In this document: piece after piece, positions 34,073 through 44,006 of the stretch | How the letters are laid out: every line of letters begins with the position of its first letter | Position numbering within the stretch: position 1 is the stretch's first letter | From: Morinoia aosen | Lineage: Eukaryota > Arthropoda > Malacostraca > Amphipoda > Talitridae | DNA: 64,000 nucleotides | NCBI GenBank assembly: GCA_030386875.1 | Contig: CM059559.1 | Coordinates: 63,316,392-63,380,391, forward strand | Direction: 5' to 3' | The notes under the pieces: model-generated | The model's input: the letters and a program-made list of their open reading frames with translations, nothing else | What the model was told of the DNA's origin: nothing | Database searches by the model: none | Program-made: the position numbers and the translations under genes

Positions 34073-34200
34073 TAGTAACCGAAAAAATATTATTCGTAAC
34101 AAAATAAAAAACCTACTTTATTTCAACTGAAGGAAAATCTACCTAACCCTTTACTCGGGACCTCACACATCCCCCTGGGAGCCCTGTCTCTATGAGGGGT
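34073..34200 (+). repeat. Dispersed repeat family U, fragment
   Basis: AACCGAAAAAATATTATTCG, ACAAAATAAAAAACCTACTT, TTTACTCGGGACCTCACACA and CCCCCTGGGAGC match the tail part of the family as seen at 32140-32250 and, in reverse complement, at 63430-63560. Confidence 0.55.
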
Positions 34201-37200
34201 TCAACATTCAAAATTTTTTATTATACTAACTTGGAAGGTGTGAAACATTTGTAAAAATAGCATAAATTTCACAATTACCACATTTAAACTCAAAGATGCC
34301 ATGAAAAAACATAGATTAGGGAGGAGACTCAGCAACATAACCCTGGCGACATTTTATCGTTGAAGGCTGCTCTACGTTCTCGTTCGACATAAGCGTGTTT
34401 CATGGTGAAACACCAGTGTGAGTCACGGTGATACGTCGCGGTGTGCCAAGGCTTCTCTGAGTGTTAACGATATCTTTCGGTAAAATATTATATCGGTATT
34501 TTAATTACTGTCTCCAACAGAGTCCATTTTCGTATTAGGAAGTCCCTTTTTATTTTAAAATGCAACCCTATTAGGATTTCACTTCATTCCCTTACCTGTT
34601 GCAAGTTCAATCGATCGCAGAAACATGATAAAAATTAGGGAACTTTAAATACAATGCATTATATTATGCAAGTCTGTGCTGCAATGATGACGTGGAAAGG
34701 GTGTTTCCTTTCAACTTTTCAATTAGAGTGGAGCCTAATTTCTAAAATATTATTTGAAGAGTCATTTTTTAGTGTTCATAACAGAATTTGAACTTAACAG
34801 TCAAACATTTGCAGTCTCAATTTCTAGCGACGAAAAAATAAAGCAAAATTATGTAACGCTAGTTCAGCGTAGCCTTGAAGAAACTTGAACATTTTTTGGT
34901 GTTTCAGCTCTCAACATAATTCAAATAAATTGGCAAATTATATGAATCACTTAAGCTAACATCATTTTACGTTCTAAATTGTGACAGGTAATTATTTAAT
35001 ATAATTTAAAACTTTAAACATTTGAAATTTTCTTTGTGATTCTTCGTTGACATCCCCGTATCCCGATAATTTGTTCAATTATTCCTCAGTCAAATGTTCC
35101 AAAACAAATGCGTCATTACTCAATTCTCCAAAAAATACGGATCGACAAAATGTCAATTGTAATGTCTAACAAGTTAAACGAAAACATCTCAAAAACGAGC
35201 ATGTAAGTAGCTTTCTGGGCCCACATGATGCTGTCATGTTGAATGGAGTGACCAAATTACACGAATGTACTGGTGCATTATGCGATAGCGTTACAGAAAT
35301 GATATATCGCGCGACTATTTTAGGTAATTATTAACTGAATGAATATGACCAGCATTTTTTCTCAATGCATTTCAAAACTTCATTTTTTTCCGTACATAGA
35401 TGTCAAAACACTTTTTAAATAGCAGCGTTTATTCACTTATGAATATACTAACAAAATAATTTGTTTCTGATACTTTCGTAGCCAGTAAAATTCATGTGGT
35501 ACCCGTTCTTACTCCTCTGATGCTTTACCGGAAATCCTCTGACTAGGGAATGAATTTTTCCCGGGGAGTCAGAGAGAGTTTGAAGTTACGTAAGCTGAAT
35601 TTAGAAACTGCTGGGTTATTAGAGCATTTAATGTGAAATTAATTGCCTTCAAATCAATTGCGGTAGGAGTGAAATTTAAAAACAAAGAACAGAGAAAAAT
35701 ATTCAATTATCATTTACTGAGTCTGAGACATTCATGCTCCGTACAGTTCTGAAGACTCATCTTTCATTAGAGATTCGCAATACTGTATAATGTTAACGGA
35801 CATTTTTTGGAAAGAAACGATAATTATCTTATTCACTCTACAAAGTCATATCTGCATGAATTGCAATCGACCATTACGGAAAAATTCGAGAGACGATTGA
35901 CATTTTTTATTTACCATATGTGTTTCGCAGGTACGTTCGCAGATAATTTTGGTTCAGGCGAAATGAGTGATTACATGCAATAACACTAGATCTCAAGAAA
36001 TTTCCTTCGTGCGTTGCTTGTGGGGAAAAATTGCTTGAAGCAATTCCAGAAAGTGCCGAAGACTGAAACATGATCTCGCACCTCTTAGTATGACAGGCAG
36101 CATCATAGTTTTTCGATCTGAAGAGAATGGAGAGCCATTTCTAGTGTTATTGCTCCCGATATCGTCTGGGTTGGAATGAGAATCCCCATTCCTCGAGTGA
36201 CTTGAGCTCTTCGCAAAGAATTTGTCGCCACGACGCTGGCAAAAAATATGCAATACATATTTGCAAAAATGGCAGTTGAGTAGCGAGGTGCGCGAATTGA
36301 TCTTGGATGCGCCTATCTAAAATGCAGGACTTTTTGCAGTCATCGGAACTCGGATCTCATGCAGTTATTGAAACTTCTTAGGACTCCTTCTTATGGTGAA
36401 TAAATTAACGTCTTTGCTTATAATATAAGAGTGTTCAACACTTACGGCCATGAATGAATTTTAGTTTTTTTAAACTATTGAATAATAAATGAAATTATTT
36501 CCTGTAACCTAAGTATCAAGATCAGTGGCAGCTGTGGTCTTATGATATTTATAATCTTCATCAACAGCTATCACATTTTGAAGAAGGCTTAATGTTAGTA
36601 AAAATATGAGAAATGAACAATTTCAATTTTCATCATTTTCTATAATATGGAAGATGGTACAAAACAATTCAAACAGACAAAGGCAGTGACTTCTATAATA
36701 CTCTAGGAAATTAAACAGTGATTCATTTTATGTATTTAGAACAAAAAAAGCCAGCCATAGATTTTTCCGGTTCACTTTTCACACTGCCTGATGATTGATA
36801 TATTCAAAACCAATAAATGAACAAGTCATTTAAATTGACTGTGTTAATTAAGTAAGTGTTAAATCGTTCCTTTTCCGAAAGTATTTCAGGCCATCTAAAT
36901 GTTTCCTCAAATTCAGCACCCTAGTGAGCAAATTTAATTCTGATGAGAACCGAATTACATACAGAAATAACGAGTGCGCCAAGCCAGACGCAGAGAAGAA
37001 AACAACTTTAGTCAGAGTCTAATTAATGGACTGAACTCCAAAGCATATCATAAATGCGCTACGAAGATATCGCGAAAATTTTTCTTGAGTCAACAATGAA
37101 TACAATGGAAGGCAATGTAATAATTAATTAGTTCATCTATTCGATTTATTATTCAATTATTTTTCGTATGCCAAGAACAATGACAACATTCTTTTCAAGT

Positions 37201-38120
37201 TAAAACAAGCGTTCGAATTCGAAAGAAAACTTCTCTTCCTCACTGACTCCAGTTAGAAAAATTAGGTGCTTATCTAGATGAGATTATTGGCGGTATTATG
37301 GATGGATTAAATTCCTTAGCCTATTACATAATGATTTTTTAAAAACCCACAATTCTTTGTAAAAATTAAGCTGGGCATCGTTCGAAAAGGTTTTTGTTTT
37401 CATTAGTGTAACTCAAAGCCGCGAACAGTTTAAGCCAGATACGTGAGCTAATGTTATGAGAAAATTAACGTTTTACGGACGTTTGAAAGCTTTGTAGTTG
37501 TGCATAGTTACGACAAAGACGACGACCGAGAACGTGTAATGAGATGTTGATACCAGGAGCGCCGGATTTTCAAACTATTCACATCATCATCAATTGATCA
37601 GTGGTAACGTATGTCTTCAAAATTACCTTGAAAGAACTCAACTTACAAGCTAAACAACTACGTCCACATAAATTGCAGCAAAATTTGCGATCAGATAGAT
37701 GTACAAGAGGCACGTGCCGCGACGAATAAGGAGCAGCATCTTGCAGTCACGCAGAATGTTCTTGCGTTGATTCAGCATCAAATGAAGGGTTTGGGTAAGA
37801 GTCCACGAAGTGAACAACACTCCATGACCGTGAGAGCCTAGTCATCAATAAGAGGGTTTTTTTCGATTAGTGTACATAAAATTTGCCTAGGAAAATAATG
37901 GCTTTCAAATTCATACATGCCCTATATTATTTGAAACTCAATTGTCAGTTTTCATAAGTTTATAGGCTTGCACAAGCTATAAATAGGTTAGTAGCTTCAG
38001 TTTTATAATTTTCATACTCTTTTCTTAGACATTATGAGCGACCCGTGATCAACTGTTTCTCTTTAATTAAAAACTATTTCAATTAAAATTTTCTTCACAA
38101 CAAGGAGTATAAGCATTACC
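34201..38120. other. 3.9-kb non-coding stretch
   Basis: No protein-coding region, RNA gene or repeat array was recognised. A short 8-bp-arm hairpin (GTGTTTCA, loop TGG, TGAAACAC) lies at 34397-34415. The open frame at 35993-36253 (minus) lacks motifs. Confidence 0.4.
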
Positions 38121-38121
38121 A

Positions 38122-38146
38122 TATACAGGATGTTGCAAAATTGTTT
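38122..38146 (+). repeat. Terminal repeat of a Tc1/mariner-superfamily element
   Basis: TATACAGGATGTTGCAAAAT, starting with TA, resembles the TACAGGGTGT(T/C)xCAAAA ends common to mariner-superfamily elements in insects. It lies about 170 bp beyond the end of the transposase relic at 38316. No matching right end was found at 39360-39560. Confidence 0.5.
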
Positions 38147-38315
38147 GTTCAAACATCGGCTACTGATAGAAAATAGTAATATAAGCAGCACGACAAAAAG
38201 TTAAAAAAACGCGTCGTTTTTGAGATAATCTGATATGTAAAATAAGAACGCTGATTTGTTACTCCACTCTTTATTAACACACAGAAGAGCAATTAAAAAA
38301 CAATTGACTGATAAT

Positions 38316-39358
38316 TCATAAGTAATGAGGACCTCTGTACGGTAATTGACCAAAATGTCTGCCATGAGCATTGATACAAGTGCGACAACTTCGTCAGAGA
38401 GAGTTGCGTACGTTACCAAAGACTTCATGAGGCATCTCAGCAATATCTCCAGCAGCGACTGCAATTCTGGCGACAAGGTCTTCTTCCGACTCGACAAGTG
38501 TTTCATAAACAAGACTTTTCATGTACCCCCATAAAAAATATTCAACAGAGTCAGATCAAGAGATGTAGGCGGCCAGGGATCAGGACCATTACGACCAATC
38601 CATTGATTTGGAAATTGAAAGTCAAAAAACGTCTCACAACCACAGCAAAATGCTACATTCTTCTACGAATATCCAATGGAACATCGGCTAGTAAATCCGG
38701 AAGGACTTATTCAAGAAAGATTCTATAAATATTCCCAGTGAGACACTGTGGCAGAATGTATGGGCCAATGATCTGATTATGAACGAAACTCTCCCAAATA
38801 TTGACAGTGGAGCGATGTTGGTATCCATGTTCATGGATGACATGAGGGTTGTCCGTTTACTATTCATGAAAATTATGGAAGCTGAACATTCCATCACTGT
38901 TGAAAGTAGATCAATGAAAAACAGGTGTTCTGTGCAATGGACATCTTCTAACTCCTGATTCAAAACCACTGCGCGAATCGTTCGCGAGGAACGTAATCTG
39001 AAGGAAGCAGTTTCTGAACTCTCTGGAAGTGACAGGGATGATAATATCCGCCACACTGCGGTGTGATTTTGAATTTCCGTAGATGCTGCTGCAGCACAAG
39101 TGCTCGTACGGAAATGTACCAACACACCTTCCTGATTATCAAGATCAAGCTGTTTTGGGAGACCAGCAGCATTCTGTTTGCACTGAAACTTCAGTTCTCG
39201 CACAATCTTTGATGCAAAGCAGTGAATGATCGGTGACCAGGCACCTCTATATTGGGGTGAAGTTATTGGTACATTCTTGCGACACGTCTTGCATTACCAT
39301 CAGCAGAACCACAGACGATATGCGAATCAGCAATTTCTTTATTTGTTTGGCGGTTCAT
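38316..39358 (-). pseudogene. Tc1/mariner-superfamily transposase (HTH plus DDE_3 type), decayed
   Basis: The start is at the ATG at 39358. The N-terminal helix-turn-helix reads VCGSADGNARRVARMYQ, a stop, then HRSFTALHQRLCEN. Next is HPCHFQRVQKLLPSDYVPRE, a hallmark of this family, then FSFHNFHE, HEHGYQHRSTVNIW, GPYILPQCLTGNIYRIFLE and VLPDLLADVPLDIRRRM in shifted frames, and finally YFLWGYMKSLVYETLVESEE and DLVARIAVAAGDIAEMPHEV. The segment expected to hold the second catalytic Asp (usually QHDGAPAH-like) is missing between DIRRRM and HFAVVVRRFL near 38650. Multiple stops and frameshifts add to the loss of function. Confidence 0.75.
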
Positions 39359-39880
39359 CTTACCAGTTCAATGTCATGATGCTGACAAATGATAACGGTT
39401 TAAACTAGGGTCACTAACGTTGCCTGGAAAGGTATACAAATTTGTTTAATTTCGACATTTTTAAAAGTTAAGAATAGTAGGTTTTAAACATTTTCGAAAA
39501 AAATATGTATTGCGTCAATCCTGCCTTAATTTGTCAATTCTAATCTCATTATTGCTCTGTTCTTGTCTTTTGCGAATTTGAGTCTTGAAATGTTTATAAT
39601 TTCTACAATGAGTCTTAAAAGCTTACAAGCATACCCAATTGGAAATCACGGATGTATCACCGGTGGGTTAAGGACGAGACGGTCGATTATGTGCGATATA
39701 CAGGCTGGTCGGCCTACTCTGCATCAACACTCCTTCAACGCGCTCTTAACTACGCGCGGTCGAGTTCGGACGTGAAATTCATAGTTGGCCATGGACGATA
39801 TAAAGGTGCAAAATTTTCAGTTGGGGAACGGCCGTAACATTTGACAGCGGCCATCCATGGTTTAGAGACTTCCAAATGTG

Positions 39881-40134
39881 AGCTGCAGGTGGTATGCTGA
39901 CGGTGGTGTCCCGCCGGTGGTGTGCTGCAGGTGGTGTGCTGCCGGTGGTGTGCTGCCAGTGGTGTGCTGCAGGTGGTGTGCTGCCGGTGGTGTGCTGCCG
40001 GTGGTGTGCTGTCCGTGGTGTGCAGACGGTGGTGTGGTGCCGGTGGTGCGCTGCAAACGGTGTGCTGCCCATGGTGCGCTACAAACGGTGTGCTGCAGGT
40101 GGTGTGATATCGATGGTGTACCGCAAGTGGTATG
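39881..40134. repeat. 15-bp GC-rich minisatellite (about 16 units)
   Basis: Units such as GGTGGTGTGCTGCAG and GGTGGTGTGCTGCCG repeat about 16 times with increasing divergence to the right. Period 15 keeps all reading frames open, which explains the long open frames on both strands (Cys-Arg-Trp-Cys-Ala on plus; Ala/Ser-His-His-x-x on minus). These frames are almost certainly by-products of the repeat. Confidence 0.9.
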
Positions 40135-40267
40135 AAAATGTCAAAACGTGTGTTTTGACACTGTTGCGTACAGTGAATTATGCTTATTATTCGACAATGT
40201 GTCGAATATTTGATTTCATATTCATTCTTCTCTCAAAATGTTCACAACATGGTAAATGAACACTGAA

Positions 40268-41448
40268 GGACACCGTCTGGGTAGTAAAAAAGTCCGTTAT
40301 TTATGGATGGATTTCTCTGAAATTTTCACAGTAGGTGTAAAATGATGCAAAGATCATTTGTTAGTTAGACAAAATTTTTGTGTCTGCACTTTTTTTTTTG
40401 AAAAATATGATAAAATCGTTTTTTTTTTAAATCTATCTTCTTCTACAATTTTGAAGTTACAGAACCAGAACTTCGTTTTTAGATTGCTCATATGTCTATA
40501 TAACCATAAGGGCTAGGGAATTTCGATATCTTTTTTTTGTGGATTTTGAGAATGTTTTTTTTTTTAAATGTGAACTTTTTCCATTTTTTTTATGTCATGA
40601 CATTTTCAAAATAAAAGATGTATCGAAAATCATATCCCCAAATGGATACACCTTGCTGAGCCCTATCGAATGGTATATAAACCATTCTTGTAGCTCTAAA
40701 ATTGTTGAAGAAGTAGCATTTGAGATACCAATTATCAAGTTTCCAGAAAAACGTGTTTTTTCACAAAAAAAATTGTTTTTCTTTTTATCTTTTGAATCAC
40801 AAGGTTTTCTAAAATGAACTCTTGGGCGTTTGTAGCTCTTTTCAAACCCTTTCGATTGATTTAATTTACATTGCTGTAGCTCTGTGACTCTGAGAAAAAA
40901 TGTACAACAAAAGAGAATAAGTGTAATTCTTGAAAACAATAATTATTTTTCATTTTTCATTTTTTTTTCGACCAAAATACGTTTTTTGTCAAGTCAACTC
41001 CTTTGTTTTATAGCTCTTTTCAAACCCTTTGGATTGGTGTGCTCGCCATAGCTGTAGCTATGATACTGCAGCTGTCATCGCGCTATGAATGAAAGCTGCG
41101 GTATCATAGATACGGCAGAACAGCTAAATTCTGAAATTGTCAAAATTTCATATATAAATATTTATTCAGCCTTAGAATGTTTCGTTTGTATAATGGAAGC
41201 ACTTTGAGTAGCCCATGAACGAACTATATTGCCATTGCCGCAGAGAAACACGCTCAATTGACTCCCAGTAATGAGGGGGGAGGGGTTAAGGTCACGTCAC
41301 CCCCCAGCGCTTTCCCCCCTCTGGTGGGCGCACTATTTGGAGTGGACGAAAACGGAAAGTACCAATGAAAGCGCAAGAAAATCCTCTATAAGATGCATTT
41401 AAAAACAGAAAATCAACACATATCCTGATTTCTACCCAGACGGTGTCC
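40268..41448. mobile_element. TTAA-type DNA element X, 1181 bp, non-autonomous
   Basis: Perfect 17-bp inverted terminal repeats GGACACCGTCTGGGTAG (40268-40284 and, in reverse complement, 41432-41448). The right flank is TTAA (41449-41452); the left flank is TGAA (40264-40267), one change from TTAA. No transposase frame. The interior is T-rich and contains a near-perfect hairpin (41058-41109) and a GC-rich patch at 41273-41340. TTAA flanks suggest mobilisation by a piggyBac-superfamily transposase. Confidence 0.8.
41058..41109. repeat. Hairpin inside element X
   Basis: CTATGATACTGCAGCTGTCA (from 41058) pairs with the reverse complement of ATGAAAGCTGCGGTATCATA (to 41109); 21-bp arms with two mismatches and a 10-base loop. 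Confidence 0.75.
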
Positions 41449-41452
41449 TTAA

Positions 41453-42594
41453 GGGGGTCCTCCGGATTGAAATTTTTTTTGATCCGATTGGTCTGAAACT
41501 TGGTGAGTATATGTCGTTTTGCAAGACAAACATATTTAAACTTGAAATTTTTTGATTTAGGCCTTAGTTGTCCGAAAAATTTGAAAAATAGGTTTTTTGG
41601 GTCATTTTTATGCATATTTCAAAGGAATAGAAGTCATTGAGTTTTTATGCTAGAACAAATTCAAAGAAAGTTTTGGAATCCTTGAAACATTTCTAACAAA
41701 GATACATTCGGGGATTCTGCATTTTTTATTTTTCATTTTTTTTATACGCGAAAATTTACCAATGAATAAAAAAAACGAAATTTTTGGATTTGAACCTTTA
41801 CAGAAAAAAATGAAATGGAAAAATGAAAAAAAGGGGAATATAACTTTGTTAAAAATGTTCCAAGGATTCCAAAACTGTCTTTTTTTCTTCCTAGCATAAA
41901 AACTCAATGACTTCTATTCTTTTGAATTTTGAAAGTAAGTAACTTTACAGTATAGGCCAAAAACTAAATTTTTTGTTTTAGTGTGATATAATGGAAAATT
42001 TATGTAATTGAATGCTGTTTTCATTTTTATTTCGTTTATCTCCATGCATAACATCATATTCACACTGTGAATTGTAATTTCCAAAAAAGGAAAAAATTAA
42101 AAAAAATTTTACTTATATCATAAAAATAATGAAATTTTATGTTTTCAGTTTGATTCTTATGAAACTGGAATATTATATGTAACTTTTGAAAAGAAACACA
42201 ATTTCTTCTATACATTTTTTTGATTCAGGTCTTAGTTTTTGAAAAAAATTGACATATTGGTTTTTAGTCCACTGGTATTGATATTTCAAAAGAATAGAAC
42301 TCATTGAGTTTTCAGGCTAGAACAAAAACAAAGACAGTTTTAGAACCCTCAAAACACATCTAACAACATTACATTCGCAAATTTTTTATTTCTTCTTTTG
42401 TTTTCGTTTTATATGGGGTCGAAATGGGCTCGAAAATTTAAGATTTTGGTCCCCTTACCCCCCCACTGGGGGGGGATCTATTGTCCGTAGCGCCATAAAA
42501 TTTTAGGACCGAATAGTCCACCATCTAAGGGTTCTTTTCCAACAATAAAATGAAAAATGACCATCGGAGAGAAAAGGGGCCCCGGAGGACCCCC
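41453..42594. mobile_element. TTAA-flanked DNA element, copy C
   Basis: 1142 bp with perfect 13-bp inverted ends GGGGGTCCTCCGG and TTAA on both sides (41449-41452, 42595-42598). Sequence order matches copies A and B: GATCCGATTGGTCTGAAA, GATTTAGGCCTTAG, the GAATCCTTGAAACATTTCTA block and its inverted partner (41848-41905), GTGAATTGTAATTTCC, then the C7/G8 hairpin (42458-42475) and GTCCGTAGCGCCATAAAATT. No coding frame. The terminal bases differ from copy B, so B and C may belong to subfamilies. Confidence 0.88.
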
Positions 42595-42598
42595 TTAA

Positions 42599-43119
42599 CC
42601 TTACTATGCTTACAATAAGAACATCGGTACGCGTACCTGCGGTCATTTGTGTGCTTACGATTGATATGTTTTTTTTTCAATTTCATTCTTCAACGAAATG
42701 TCACCTATCAGCTGAAATTGTTTGATAATTCATGCAGGAGTTAAAGCTACAAATGTACTTATTGTCACGATCAGTTTCATTATTCTGTCTTTCAAAATTT
42801 TTATGAAAGGATGTAATTTTTTTTAATCGTTGAACTTGAAGAATTAGTATATTTTGACAATGTCACAAAATTTTAAACTTAAACCGTAAAACAAGAATTT
42901 AGCGTTGCGTGCTTAAACATGTCACATACACCATTTCTTAGAAAAACTGAAGATTAATTGATATTTTACGTTTTCGTTGCCAGTTTGAATTAGAACTGAA
43001 AAACCAAAATTATAAAAAGTTTACATGTATAAAAATACATATAAACAAAAGGTATTGTCGATAAACCAATTTTTAGGGTAACTTAAAATTTGATCTAGGG
43101 GCTTGTTCAAAGCACTCGT
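42599..43119. other. AT-rich non-coding spacer
   Basis: No gene or repeat recognised between element C and the truncated LINE. Confidence 0.4.
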
Positions 43120-43131
43120 GAGTCATGACTC
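43120..43131. other. 12-bp palindrome GAGTCATGACTC
   Basis: A perfect palindrome embedding two overlapping AP-1-like TGAGTCA/TGACTC sites, immediately left of the first LINE-derived sequence. Could be the integration junction or chance. Confidence 0.4.
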
Positions 43132-44006
43132 GAAGTCACTCGATCTGTCAGTTAAAGACAGTGAGTCACCCAGAAGATTTGCACTCTCTCCTAACATGGG
43201 AAACTCATCCAGACACCATGATGTCAGACCACTTCCCAGTGTACATGGGTTCAAATATAGAAATATTGCAGGTAAATTTTCCAGATCGGTGGCTCCTTAA
43301 ATCAGCCAACTGGCTCAAGTTTAGAGAAACCATGATCTTCCCCAATCTTAACAACCTAACATGTGATGAGGCTTGCAGAGCGGTAACACAGTCAATTGTT
43401 AATGCAACAGAAGGCAGTGTAAAAAAGAGTAGCATGGGCCCAGCTACACGGAAAGTGAATTGTTGGTAGAATAGAAAATGTAAAGAAAGTCATAGGGAAT
43501 ATCGTAGGGCATACAATCAATATAAAAATCACCGTGGAAACCTACAAAAATGGATTGCATTTAAGAGGGCTCGAGCTATTTTTAGAAAGGCAGTGCTCGA
43601 AGCAAAAACGGAAAGTTGGAAAAGTTACGTAGCCAGTCTAAATGATAAAAGCTCCTCAAGAGAGGTGTGGAGAAAAATCAGAGCAATAAATGGGAAGCGA
43701 AACAAAAGTCAAATAACCTTCAAAATCCGTAATGAGGTGGTCACATGTCCTAAAGATGTGGCTGATATTATAGTAGAACAATATAAATCCTATAGCACAG
43801 GTGAGACTCATGATCCTTTAATTTGTCCAGTTTTGAAACCTGGCAAAGATCCTACAGACCCAAAGTCATATAGACAGTTGTCCTCTCAAATACATTATGC
43901 AAAGTATTTGAAAAAATCATTAATTGGAGACTCCTCATTTATCTGGAGAGTAATAATTTCATTGATAAAAACCAAAGTGGCTTCAGAGCCAGTCACTCCA
44001 CTCTAG
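43125..44006 (+). pseudogene. LINE: endonuclease tail, linker and RT N-terminus, broken
   Basis: One frame runs from 43125 to 44006 with a single TAG at 43468-43470 (after RKVNCW). It contains MMSDHFPV (endonuclease catalytic Asp-His), then a basic linker (HREYRRAYNQYKNH, KRARAIFRKAVLEAKTES, WRKIRAINGKRNKSQITF). EQYKSYSTGETHDPL then jumps directly to CPVLKPGKDPTDPKSYR; roughly 100 residues normally found between these motifs appear to be missing, so there is an internal deletion near 43815. A frameshift near 43887 moves the sense into the frame of the next entry. Confidence 0.75.

Noticed and set aside
39778..40259. Long open frames on both strands (Cys-rich on plus, His/Thr-rich on minus).
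   Set aside because: They arise from a 15-bp minisatellite, whose period keeps frames open.
41292..41907. Minus-strand frames of 85-107 codons in elements X and C.
   Set aside because: They cross an element boundary or lie in T-rich non-coding element sequence, with Phe/Lys-rich composition typical of AT-rich shadows.
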